Shown: positions 43,642 to 51,853 of the stretch, piece after piece
How positions within the stretch are numbered: the stretch's first letter is position 1
Layout of the letters: every line of letters begins with the position of its first letter
Origin: Opitutaceae bacterium
GTDB taxonomy: Bacteria; Verrucomicrobiota; Verrucomicrobiia; Opitutales; Opitutaceae
Reading direction: 5' to 3'
DNA length: 64,000 bases
Assembly (NCBI GenBank): GCA_028280945.1
Contig: JANQKV010000008.1
Span: 1-64,000 of the forward strand
Program-made: the position numbers and the translations under genes
The notes under the pieces: model-generated
What the model was told of the DNA's origin: nothing
Databases searched by the model: none
What the model saw: only the letters and a program-made list of their open reading frames with translations

Positions 43642-45816
43642 TTAGAAACTCATCCGCACGCTCAGGCTGACGTTGCGTCCCGGGAGGGGAGCAAAGTCCT
43701 TCACAAAGGACGTGTGCAGGCGGGCCTCACTGTCGGTCAGGTTGGTGCCACGCAGCAAAAGATCCCAAGTGGTGTTGCCGGTCACGAACCGGTAGGCGGC
43801 GTAGGCCGACCACAGCTCGTAGGCATCCGTGCGAAGCTCGTTGGGACCAAGCTTGTCCTGTGCGTCCGCGAACACGATCTCGGTGCCCAACCGCAGGGCC
43901 TGGTATTCCCAAGCAGCTCCCACCCGATAGCGCATCGGAGGAATCCGGGGCAGATCGGTGCCGTCCGTCTTGTTTTCAGCCTCCACGAAGTCGAAACCGA
44001 ACGTCAGGTCCAAGTGGCCTTGTTCCGTGTCAAAAAGATGCAGCATCCCTTCGGCTTCGATCCCGTAGAATCGGGCATCACGTTGAGTGAATTGATAGAC
44101 CGGCAACTCGTCTTCCTCTTCCCCGGTGGCGTTTTCGTAGATGTAGCCATCGAATTCATTGAAGAATCCTGTCACCGCGCCGGAGAGTAACTGGCCGCTT
44201 TTGCGCAGGCTCACGTCGATGGCGAGGGCCTGTTCGTTGTCCAGATTGGGGTCGCCGATTTCATAAGCGTTGGTGCCGATGTGTGGTCCGTCGGCAAACA
44301 ACTCGGTGGCGGTGGGAAGACGTTCGGTGAGCGAGAGCGAAGTGGCGACACTCCAATCTTCGTTGGCTTGATGAACCACGCCAAAGGAAGTGGCCCAGCC
44401 CGTGCCGTCATTGTCGCGTCCGGTGTCATCGATTACATCAACGGTTTGGGAGTCGATTCGGCCGCTCAACTGGAAGATGTTGGGGCCCGTTTCCAACTCT
44501 TCGAAGATCATCAACGAGTAGATGTTGGTTTCCGTCGGGGGCACAAAGGCTTCAGCTCCTTCGACGAAGAAGTCGGAGTAGCTCCATTCGAAGCCAATGG
44601 CTCCCTGCCAGTCACCCCAAGGCTGGTGGAGGGCGTCGACCCGGAAGTCGAAACCTTCGTTGGCGAAGAAAGTGCCAGCATCATCACCTTCGAATTCCCG
44701 ATGTTCGTAGTCGGCGTAAGCCAACTGCCATTGCAGGGACTGCAGGCCGGCAATGCCCCGGAACTCGCCCTCGAGATCGAAGCGGATTTGTTCGAGGTCG
44801 AGGGTGATCACCTCTTCCTCGCCGTGCTCATGCTCGTCTTCATCATGATGCTCTTCGTCCTCATGCTCCTCGTCGTGTTCATCTTCATGCTCGTGGTCAT
44901 GGGCGTGGTTGTGCGCTCCGGGGGGAAGACCGTAGGTTGAATCGAACATGCTGAAGGAAGCGCCGACGTAGCCGTTGTCGGTGATCCAGCTCAGGCCGAA
45001 CGCACCGCCTTGGGTCTCCACAAACGAGTTGGGCAAGGTGCCAAAGGCTTCTTCTTCCTCTTCGTGCTCATGTTCGTCCTCGTCATGATCCTCTTCTTCG
45101 TGGTCGTGGTCTTCGTCCTCGTCGTGATGCTCATCCTCCTCTTCGAGTCGGCGCTGATATTTGCTTTCGGCGAACCCCGGAATTTCGATGTCGTCGGTTT
45201 CGCGATAGAAGGTGTCGAAGTGCCATGCGAATTGGCCGGCGGCACCCTCGAGCACAATACCTCCCGAGACTTCTTCATCGACGCTGCCTACGCGGCCTTC
45301 GATACGGCCTTGCAAGGCAGAGTCGGGCAGGGAGTTATGAATGCGATGTGTCACGATATTAACGGCACCGCCAATGGCGGAACCGCCATGAATCAATGCC
45401 GCAGGTCCGCGGGTGATTTCCACACGTTCGATCAACAGGGGATCGAGGGCGATTGCGTGGTCGGGGCTCTGGGCGGAAGCATCGATCATGTCCGCGCCGT
45501 TTTGCAGCACGGCTACGCGTGGTCCCGCCATGCCGCGAATTACGGGACGGCCGGCTCCCGGGCCGAAGTAGGTTGAACTGAGCCCGGGTTCCTGGGCAAC
45601 GAGGTCGCCGAGGTTGAGTCCCTGGCGAACGTCGAGGGCCTGTCCACCGAGAACACTGGTGGGCTGGGCAATTTCATTGGAGTTTCGGGCGTAAGGATGC
45701 GATGACACCTCAAAGGTGTCGAGTTGCACCGGATCATCACCCGAAGCGGGGGGAGTGACTTGAGCTGAGACTGTGACAGCCAAGCCTAGTGATAGAGTGG
45801 AAAGTATATATTTCAT
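43642..45816 (-). CDS. TonB-dependent receptor with His/Asp/Glu loops (ZnuD-like, copy 2)
   Basis: The 724-residue receptor is a close paralogue of the neighbouring copy 1. It has the same signal-peptide type, plug (NLGDLVAQEPGLSSTYFGPG), barrel and final strand (SLSVRMSF). Its His/Asp/Glu-rich loops lie at about 44805-44920 and 45038-45146; their order and length differ from copy 1, while the framework is conserved. Loop divergence over a constant framework suggests expansion or contraction of GAA/GAT/CAT runs. Zinc or copper uptake is inferred. It follows its own small His-rich gene. Confidence 0.93.
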   Translation of the reverse strand: MKYILSTLSLGLAVTVSAQVTPPASGDDPVQLDTFEVSSHPYARNSNEIAQPTSVLGGQALDVRQGLNLGDLVAQEPGLSSTYFGPGAGRPVIRGMAGPRVAVLQNGADMIDASAQSPDHAIALDPLLIERVEITRGPAALIHGGSAIGGAVNIVTHRIHNSLPDSALQGRIEGRVGSVDEEVSGGIVLEGAAGQFAWHFDTFYRETDDIEIPGFAESKYQRRLEEEDEHHDEDEDHDHEEEDHDEDEHEHEEEEEAFGTLPNSFVETQGGAFGLSWITDNGYVGASFSMFDSTYGLPPGAHNHAHDHEHEDEHDEEHEDEEHHDEDEHEHGEEEVITLDLEQIRFDLEGEFRGIAGLQSLQWQLAYADYEHREFEGDDAGTFFANEGFDFRVDALHQPWGDWQGAIGFEWSYSDFFVEGAEAFVPPTETNIYSLMIFEELETGPNIFQLSGRIDSQTVDVIDDTGRDNDGTGWATSFGVVHQANEDWSVATSLSLTERLPTATELFADGPHIGTNAYEIGDPNLDNEQALAIDVSLRKSGQLLSGAVTGFFNEFDGYIYENATGEEEDELPVYQFTQRDARFYGIEAEGMLHLFDTEQGHLDLTFGFDFVEAENKTDGTDLPRIPPMRYRVGAAWEYQALRLGTEIVFADAQDKLGPNELRTDAYELWSAYAAYRFVTGNTTWDLLLRGTNLTDSEARLHTSFVKDFAPLPGRNVSLSVRMSF

Positions 45817-45938
45817 GTTAGGTGTTCAAGAGGGGCGCGAACGCACACTTCTGCGCCCAAAAGGAGCAAAACGAACCCATCATAGCGGCGGCCCCGGAGT
45901 GGACCGACGATGGATACGGAGAGATTTTTAGGTTTTGC

Positions 45939-46256
45939 TCAGCCTAACGGGGGTGCCCGCCCCGGCGGGCGCAGGTGCTTTGTTTCCTCCAACCAAACTT
46001 CGGATCGCACGGTGATTTCCGTCGCGATAATCTCCGCGGCCAAGGCGACATGGAGTTCCACGACATCCGACAGCACGCCATCCGCGAAAATCTCAACCAC
46101 GCAGTGGTGGTCTTCGTCGTGGGCATCATGATGCAGGTGCTCATGGGCTGCAGGGGCGTAGTGCAGCGCGCCGATCCAGACCACACTCAACGCCAGCACG
46201 ATCCCCAGCAGAGTAGTGCGGGGGTGGGTGTGTCGGCGTTGGAACCAAGTATGCAT
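45939..46256 (-). CDS. Small His-rich secreted protein, module copy 2
   Basis: The 105-residue protein (ATG at 46256; a GTG lies one codon upstream) matches the copy before receptor 1. It has a hydrophobic segment LALSVVWIGALHYAPAAH, the His-rich EHLHHDAHDEDHHCVVEIF, FADGVLSDVVELHVALAA, and the same tail KHLRPPGRAPPLG. The conserved core HHCVVExFADGVLSD suggests a functional metal site. It starts 31 bp after the BNR-CusF gene and leads into receptor copy 2. Confidence 0.8.
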   Translation of the reverse strand: MHTWFQRRHTHPRTTLLGIVLALSVVWIGALHYAPAAHEHLHHDAHDEDHHCVVEIFADGVLSDVVELHVALAAEIIATEITVRSEVWLEETKHLRPPGRAPPLG

Positions 46257-46273
46257 CACGGCGGAGAAGCCGG

Positions 46274-46282
46274 ATTATATCA
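46274..46282 (-). promoter_or_regulatory. Extended -10 promoter candidate
   Basis: On the minus strand the sequence TGATATAAT is a perfect extended -10 box (TGnTATAAT). A TTGACA lies too close upstream to be its -35. Transcription would start about 8-12 nt before the ATG of the small His-rich protein, giving an almost leaderless mRNA and an internal promoter for the second half of the island. Confidence 0.4.
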
Positions 46283-46289
46283 AAACCTG

Positions 46290-47774
46290 TCAAGGGGTCG
46301 AATCGGCCAGGATTCGGATGCTGAAAAGCCACCATTTGCCGTCGTCCCGGCGTTCCATGCGGGCGCTGAGTCGTTGGCCGGGTCGGACCAAACCGAGCAC
46401 CCGGCGGTCAACCTGGAAGGCCATGGTCATTGCCGGCATTACCCCGGGCACTTCTTCGTGCGCCACCAGCAAGGCGTCTCGTTCCGGCAGCAGGGAAACG
46501 ATCTCGCCCTCCACGGCGTGACCGCGGGTAGCAGCCTCTTCCGGGCTGCAGCCGCAGTCGTCGATTGGAGCGTTGGGATCGGCGGGCAAAGCGCCGATTG
46601 TCGTGACCACACGATCGTTCCGGGTAGAGGCGATGAGAAACCGAGCGGGGCGATCGGAGCGGTTGTCGAGCAACAACATGCGCGGGGTGGTACCGTCGTC
46701 CACGGCGCCGGCCAGGCGGTTTACCGCACCGAGACTGCCGTCGCCATGGATCGCGCGCAGGGCGTAGTCACCGGCCCCTTCCAGCCAGCCGACCCAACTC
46801 GAACCGTCGCGCAAAACGGCGGAGGACACCATGCCCTTGGTCGGCTTGGTGGGTTCATCGACCCGAATCACCAGGTTCCACGACCGCGTCAGGTTGTTCG
46901 ATCGCGCGGCCAGCACCTGGGGCGTGTCGTTGGCCCCGGTGAACCATGCGGCGGTTACATTGCCGCTGCGGCGGCTGAGGCTGGGACCGTTGACGGGACA
47001 GCCGGCAATCACCCAGCCGTCCTGGACAGGCGCTGCCGCTTCCGACCACGTGCCCCGGCTGTAACGCCGGTAGGCAATGTCCCGCACTTCATCAGCAGAG
47101 CGATCCCGATAGGCGGCCACCACCACGCCATTCGGCAGCACGAGCGTAGCGATCGGACAACAGTCGCACACCCGGGGGTCAACCACCGTATCCGCTTCAT
47201 CACTACCGAGCACGCGGGAACGCAACTGCATGTTGCCCGAGTCCGCCCGGTTGCGTCCGTCCAGCCAGACGGCCAGCCAGGCGCCGTTGAGCAGGGGCAC
47301 GAGTTCAACGAACTCGACCACCTCGCTTTCGTCGGTAAGCCGGGAAGGAGCGGTCCACGTTGCCCCAAAATCCGTCGAGGTGCTGACCATGGCATGATAA
47401 CCGCCGTCGGGATTTTCCCTATACCAGGCCGCGGCCACCCGGCCGCGCAGTCCGGTGGCGATCACCGGGGTGTCCGCCCAGTTCAGGAACCAACCGCTTC
47501 CGGAGCTGACGACATGAGGCTCTCCCCAGGCATCGGTCTCGCGGTCGAATCGGGCGATCAACAACCGATGTGAGTCGGCGGAGATGGGCTCAGTCCAGGA
47601 GACGTAGACGTTGCCGTCCTGCGCACTTGCCAAGTCGGGAAAAGCCGAACCCGCCTGAGCAGGCAGGGGCAATTCCCGGAACTCCAGTGACGCGGCCGCG
47701 AGCAGCAGCGACGGGAGCACACTCAGCAGTAGAGTGCCGAGGGCCCGGAATGTCGCTGTCGATCGGAAGGTCAT
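46290..47774 (-). CDS. BNR/sialidase-like beta-propeller fused to CusF-like copper domain
   Basis: From MTFRSTATFRALG the 494-residue protein has a signal peptide, then a six-bladed propeller-like region with BNR-type turns (STDFGATWTAPSRL) and two cysteine sites, VCDCCPIATL and AGCPVNGPSLS. The C-terminal part is a CusF-like copper-binding domain: DDCGCSPEEA, then VEGEIVSLLPERDALLVAHE and VMPAMTMAFQVD. Sialidase activity is unlikely because no catalytic residues were recognised; a periplasmic metal-binding role fits the neighbours. Its start overlaps the upstream CusF gene by four bases. Confidence 0.82.
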   Translation of the reverse strand: MTFRSTATFRALGTLLLSVLPSLLLAAASLEFRELPLPAQAGSAFPDLASAQDGNVYVSWTEPISADSHRLLIARFDRETDAWGEPHVVSSGSGWFLNWADTPVIATGLRGRVAAAWYRENPDGGYHAMVSTSTDFGATWTAPSRLTDESEVVEFVELVPLLNGAWLAVWLDGRNRADSGNMQLRSRVLGSDEADTVVDPRVCDCCPIATLVLPNGVVVAAYRDRSADEVRDIAYRRYSRGTWSEAAAPVQDGWVIAGCPVNGPSLSRRSGNVTAAWFTGANDTPQVLAARSNNLTRSWNLVIRVDEPTKPTKGMVSSAVLRDGSSWVGWLEGAGDYALRAIHGDGSLGAVNRLAGAVDDGTTPRMLLLDNRSDRPARFLIASTRNDRVVTTIGALPADPNAPIDDCGCSPEEAATRGHAVEGEIVSLLPERDALLVAHEEVPGVMPAMTMAFQVDRRVLGLVRPGQRLSARMERRDDGKWWLFSIRILADSTP

Positions 47775-48151
47775 GAATCCACAATCTCGACGTCCTCCAG
47801 CAGCCAACCGCCGCCTTCGGCTCGTTTCATGGTGGCAGTCAGGTTGTCGCCCGACTTGACCTTGGGCAATAACGCAGGGTCGACCTGGAACATCATGGTC
47901 ATGGCCCGCATGAACCCGGGGATTTCCTCGTGTTTGACCAGCAGGGCATCGCGCTCGCTGAGCACGGATTCGATGACTCCACGAATGGCCCAGCTTTCAG
48001 CTTCGGCCTCGGTCGGAGCCGCGACACTGCAACTGCAGCCGGTCGGCTCGGCCTCTTCAGCTTCGGTCTTTTCTGTAGCCCACAGGCCAACGGGCAGAAG
48101 CAGTGCCAGTATCAGGCGGGTCAGGATTTTTGTGAGAGGGAGGTTTTTCAT
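47771..48151 (-). CDS. CusF-like periplasmic copper-binding protein
   Basis: The 126-residue protein has a Sec signal (MKNLPLTKILTRLILALLLP), a C-S-C motif (TGCSCSVAA), and a CusF-type OB-fold: IRGVIESVLSERDALLVKHE followed by IPGFMRAMTMMFQVD. The Met-rich MxxMTMMF part of the fold is where CusF binds Cu(I). The same domain ends the next protein, so the pair may be a split and a fused version of one activity. It is flanked by the copper-receptor gene 7 bp upstream and the BNR-CusF gene, which it overlaps. Confidence 0.88.
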   Translation of the reverse strand: MKNLPLTKILTRLILALLLPVGLWATEKTEAEEAEPTGCSCSVAAPTEAEAESWAIRGVIESVLSERDALLVKHEEIPGFMRAMTMMFQVDPALLPKVKSGDNLTATMKRAEGGGWLLEDVEIVDS

Positions 48152-48158
48152 GATGGGT

Positions 48159-50219
48159 TCAGTATTGGTAGTCGCACTTCAACCAAGCGAAGCGACCGGG
48201 TTCGTTGACGCGAGTGGTTTGGATAAATCCCGCGACCGGAGATCCGCCGCGGCTGACGTGTTCGGCGTAGGTCACGTCCAGCAGGTTATCGATTCCGGCG
48301 GAAATGCGGAGCCGTTCGGTGGGGGCCCAACTGGCGTTGATTGAAACCACGTCAAAGGCGGGTGACGTGCCGAGGTCCTGGCCGACGATGTTGCCTTGAT
48401 CGATGGCAACCCGGTCCTGAGCCGCGACGATCCGCCAGAGCAGCCCCGTTGACCAGGAGGATTTCTCGTAGGTGAGCCCCAGCCGCCCCTCGAGTGGTGG
48501 CAGCTGCGCCAGGGACAGGTCGTCCGTTTCATTGGTGCCTCGCACGGCCGTCAGACTGAGGTCGCCGCGCCAGTTTTCGGCAAGGCGGTAACCCAGGCTG
48601 AATTCGCCCCCCAAGCTATACGCATCGATGTTGCGGGCGATGGTCGCTTTGCGGAAACCATCGGCCATGCCGTGGGGTTTGAGTGTATTGCGCTGGATCA
48701 GAATGTAGTCGTCGATCTGGTTGGCGAAGACGGATAGCGAAAGGTCAAGTGGCCCGGACTGCAGTAACCAGCCCATGTCGACCTGGGTGGTCGCCTCGGG
48801 ATCCAGCTGAAAAGCACTGAGGGATGTCGCACTTTCCGGCGCTACCAACTCCCAGTAGTCCGGAAACCGTTCGGTGTGACCCACCCCGATGAACAGGGTT
48901 GAACCCGACGGAAGGTCTTGTTCGAGGCGAAAAAACGCTCCGGGCAATACTTCGGTGCGCTGCGTCTGGGCGGTGGGATTGGGAGCCGTGTTTCCACCCA
49001 TGCCCACGCGCACCACCGATCGTTGGTCTCGCGCCCGCCAGGAGTCGGCCCGCAGTCCGCCGAAGATACGGCGGTCGTGGGAAATGGCGTAAGCCGCCTC
49101 CGCGAAGACGCCGGTTTGATGAAACGTCGCATTGGGCGACCGGGGCATCGCCGTGAAAGGCATGGCTGCTTGGTTCATCGTGCGGCGGATGCGGTGTTGG
49201 TCGCTTTGGTGGTCGAGACCCACGTCGAGATCCAGCGCGTCCACGAGATCCAGATCCAACTCAATGCGCCCGCCGTAGGTCAGCCGATCCGGATTCGCGA
49301 CCGTCATGCCCGGCATCATCATCGTGGGGGTAAACGTGCGCAGCGAGAAGTTGTCCATCACGTGGTCCACCGCGTTGACGTAAGCTTGGGCTTCGATGGA
49401 GCGAACGCGGCCAACCGTGGGTTGGTGACGGAACCGCAGGCCGGCGTTTTGACGATCGAAGCGCCGGCCATCCATCATGCGGTCCGCGTAGGCGGCTTCG
49501 CCGTCGCTGAGTGAACCGGTGAGTTCGACAAACGTGTGGTCCGCCGGACTCCAAGCCAAGGCGGCATGTGTGCTCCATCGTTCATAAGCCGAGTGCACCG
49601 TTTGGCCACTGCCGTCCTCATAGTCGTCCATAGAAGCGTAGGTCGTGGCGATGCGACCCTGCCAATCCGCTGTGCCTCCCCGCAGATCAAATGCACCATC
49701 GCGGCGTTCGAATGACCCCAGCGTGGCGGTGGCGAACCCGGACGATCCGGGCTCTTTTCGACGCTCGAAGTCACGTTCGAATCGGACGGCGCCAGCCGGG
49801 CTGACCGGGCCATAACGCACGGCCTGCGGCCCCTTGATCACCGTGATGCGATCATAGGCCGCTGGGAAGATGTAGGCGGTGGGCGGATCCATGCGCATGC
49901 CGCAGCCGCCGAGAACTTCCTCACCTTCGACGATGATGCCGAGCCGGGAGCCCGCCATGCCGCGGAACATGGGATCACCGTCGGTGCCTCCCTTGCGAAT
50001 GACCGCGAAGCCGGGAATATTTTTAAGGATATCAGCCCCGTCGTGGGCGGGGGCAGGCTGGGCGGCAGCACGCGGATCGGTGATGACGACAAGGGGATCT
50101 TGGGTGCGTGCGGTGGTGGTCACCACGGGCTCCAACGTAAGTGGAGCGGTTTGAGCTGATCCCGAAAGTGCCGCGGCGAAAACGCCTGCCGCGATGAAAT
50201 GCGGTAGCAATGATTTCAT
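48159..50219 (-). CDS. TonB-dependent copper receptor (OprC/NosA-like)
   Basis: The 686-residue outer-membrane receptor has a signal peptide (MKSLLPHFIAAGVF), a plug with DILKNIPGFAVIRKGGTDGD and MFRGMAGSRLGIIVEGEE, and the diagnostic GGCGMRMDPPTAYIFPAAYD. The C-x-x-x-M within that motif matches the copper-binding Cys and Met described for Pseudomonas OprC. A Met-rich segment (FTPTMMMPGMTV) in the barrel is a further candidate site. Copper is therefore the likely substrate. It is co-directional and tightly linked to CusF downstream (7 bp) and the Met-rich protein upstream (23 bp). Confidence 0.9.
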   Translation of the reverse strand: MKSLLPHFIAAGVFAAALSGSAQTAPLTLEPVVTTTARTQDPLVVITDPRAAAQPAPAHDGADILKNIPGFAVIRKGGTDGDPMFRGMAGSRLGIIVEGEEVLGGCGMRMDPPTAYIFPAAYDRITVIKGPQAVRYGPVSPAGAVRFERDFERRKEPGSSGFATATLGSFERRDGAFDLRGGTADWQGRIATTYASMDDYEDGSGQTVHSAYERWSTHAALAWSPADHTFVELTGSLSDGEAAYADRMMDGRRFDRQNAGLRFRHQPTVGRVRSIEAQAYVNAVDHVMDNFSLRTFTPTMMMPGMTVANPDRLTYGGRIELDLDLVDALDLDVGLDHQSDQHRIRRTMNQAAMPFTAMPRSPNATFHQTGVFAEAAYAISHDRRIFGGLRADSWRARDQRSVVRVGMGGNTAPNPTAQTQRTEVLPGAFFRLEQDLPSGSTLFIGVGHTERFPDYWELVAPESATSLSAFQLDPEATTQVDMGWLLQSGPLDLSLSVFANQIDDYILIQRNTLKPHGMADGFRKATIARNIDAYSLGGEFSLGYRLAENWRGDLSLTAVRGTNETDDLSLAQLPPLEGRLGLTYEKSSWSTGLLWRIVAAQDRVAIDQGNIVGQDLGTSPAFDVVSINASWAPTERLRISAGIDNLLDVTYAEHVSRGGSPVAGFIQTTRVNEPGRFAWLKCDYQY

Positions 50220-50242
50220 GGAAGGAAAGGGTTGAGCGCGGG

Positions 50243-51232
50243 TTAGAACGACCATTGCCAACCGAGGGTCAGCATGTCGTCGTTGCCGAGTTGGGGGCCG
50301 TCGAGATCACGGTCGATCACTTGGCCGTATTCCACCGCGAGACGATGTCCCACGCCGCCGGGGAATTCGTAGTTGAGCCCGATCAGGGCAGCGGATTCAG
50401 AGCCACCCCGCAGGTCGGTGCGCGCCGTTGGCACCATCATCGGATTAAGACGAGCGTCTGCGCCTTCAATGTCGCCCCAATTGGCGTAGGTCAGACGAGC
50501 GGAAACACTCAGTTCATCGGTGAGTTTGATTGCGGCCCAGGTGGTGAGATCAAGGCGATCTCCGAGGGTGTAGTCCCGGTCGTTCTCATCGAGTCGAATG
50601 GTTCCCATCGCCTGGGCACCAAATGACCAGGATCCCTCGTAGTGGGCCCAGGTGATGCCGGGTTTCAGATCGTAAGTGCCGGAGCCGAGTCGCATGGGAT
50701 AAGGCAACAGGCTGTTCGGACCCATGGGAGTGGCGTCACGCACGTCGATTTCGCCGGTAGGAAGACTCATCCCGAAGTTGAGGTGCAGGTGGTTGGAGTC
50801 ATTTTTGATGAGCGAATAGAGCGCACTGAGACCGGTGTCGCCAAAGCCGTCACTCTTGGTGGTGAACTCCATGCCCATGCGCGTGACATGGTCCATGTCC
50901 ATCTCGATGTAGTTGAGCATGGCCATGAGGGTGAGTCGGTCGGTCGGCGCATACATGGCTCCGACCATGTGCATGTCCATGGTCATGTTGAGGGGAGCGA
51001 CCATGAAGTCGGCCAAAACCTCAGCGGGTGTGATGGAGGAGCCACCGTTGTAGTTGGGGCCCATCGACATGGTCATGTAGCGATAGGACGTCATCCATTC
51101 GCCCCGGTCGTGGGTATGGTCACCCATCACGCCGATGGGAGCGTGGCTGTCGGGACGAGCCATCGCCGCGGCAGCCGTGAGAGAGAACGCGCACCAGGCG
51201 CGCAAGGTAAGGGAAAGTTTGTGAGCAGACAT
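50243..51232 (-). CDS. Met-rich outer-membrane protein (MetA-type transporter fold)
   Basis: The 329-residue protein has a signal peptide (from MSAHKLSLTL) and beta-barrel character with alternating polarity, ending in a terminal aromatic (LGWQWSF). It resembles the phenol-degradation MetA-like outer-membrane family (PF13557). Methionines are concentrated in YRYMTMSMGPNYNG, LNMTMDMHMVGAMYAP and IEMDMDHVTRMGMEF, which fits Cu(I) binding or passage. It stands 23 bp upstream of the OprC-like receptor in the same operon. Its exact role is unknown. Confidence 0.82.
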   Translation of the reverse strand: MSAHKLSLTLRAWCAFSLTAAAAMARPDSHAPIGVMGDHTHDRGEWMTSYRYMTMSMGPNYNGGSSITPAEVLADFMVAPLNMTMDMHMVGAMYAPTDRLTLMAMLNYIEMDMDHVTRMGMEFTTKSDGFGDTGLSALYSLIKNDSNHLHLNFGMSLPTGEIDVRDATPMGPNSLLPYPMRLGSGTYDLKPGITWAHYEGSWSFGAQAMGTIRLDENDRDYTLGDRLDLTTWAAIKLTDELSVSARLTYANWGDIEGADARLNPMMVPTARTDLRGGSESAALIGLNYEFPGGVGHRLAVEYGQVIDRDLDGPQLGNDDMLTLGWQWSF

Positions 51233-51346
51233 GGGAATGTAGTGAATATATGGATATGCACGCGACCGCCGGACGTGCAGGCGGACGCCTCTCCTCGTCG
51301 GGAGGGTCAAGAGGCGGAAACGATGCGGTCGGAACCGAGGGGGTGC

Positions 51347-51724
51347 TTAGGCGCGGGGCGGGGGGGTGGGGCGAGCTCCGCCCAGCGGGCGGGGCAGTCT
51401 CGGTTCGCGCAGTGACCAGGGTGAACTGTCCGGGCGGGGTACGATGACGCGAGCGTCCTGTCCCAATGCCAGGGTGATCTCCCGGGACCCGGCCTTCGCC
51501 GGGGCGGCGGGATCGTCGCTGGTGTCGGCTTCCTGCACAAATTCACAGATGCCGCAGAAGTTGTCGGCCGTGAAGGTGAGCCGCGCGGCATCGGCGTAGG
51601 ACATGGTTTGCGAATATTTCGCGAACATTTTGCCCCAGGCGAAGGTTTGCACCAGGTCCCAGTGGCTCCCCGTGGCAAACAACCACGCAATGAGGGTGAC
51701 AATGAGGGATGCTTTGTGCCGCAC
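51347..51724 (-). CDS. Small secreted protein at the head of the copper island
   Basis: The 125-residue protein has a hydrophobic start (KASLIVTLIAWLFATGS), FAWGKMFAKYSQTMSYADAA, and a Cys pair in NFCGICEFVQEA. It ends in a basic, proline-rich tail (RPLGGARPTPPPRA) similar to that of the two small His-rich proteins downstream. It resembles DUF2946-type proteins found beside copper genes. The start codon is GTG at 51724; no ATG is available at the right place. It is the first gene of the nine-gene block and diverges from mgtE across 129 bp. Confidence 0.7.
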   Translation of the reverse strand: MRHKASLIVTLIAWLFATGSHWDLVQTFAWGKMFAKYSQTMSYADAARLTFTADNFCGICEFVQEADTSDDPAAPAKAGSREITLALGQDARVIVPRPDSSPWSLREPRLPRPLGGARPTPPPRA

Positions 51725-51853
51725 GCTTCGTGAAGAGATTCGAGAGTAGTCGGAGCGGGCAATCGCAAAATCTCAACGCCGCGGGAACGTCACCAATTCC
51801 GGTATTATCGGGCATTGTCAGAAAGAGTAGACCACCTACGATCCTCCGCCTCC

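Noticed and set aside
45975..47573. A 532-codon plus-strand frame across the BNR-CusF gene and the small His-rich gene
   Set aside because: Composition is that of an antisense shadow, and the minus-strand genes show signal peptides and domains.
51725..51853. M-box (Mg riboswitch) upstream of mgtE
   Set aside because: Only 129 bp are available, shared with a divergent gene, and no conserved M-box pairing was recognised.
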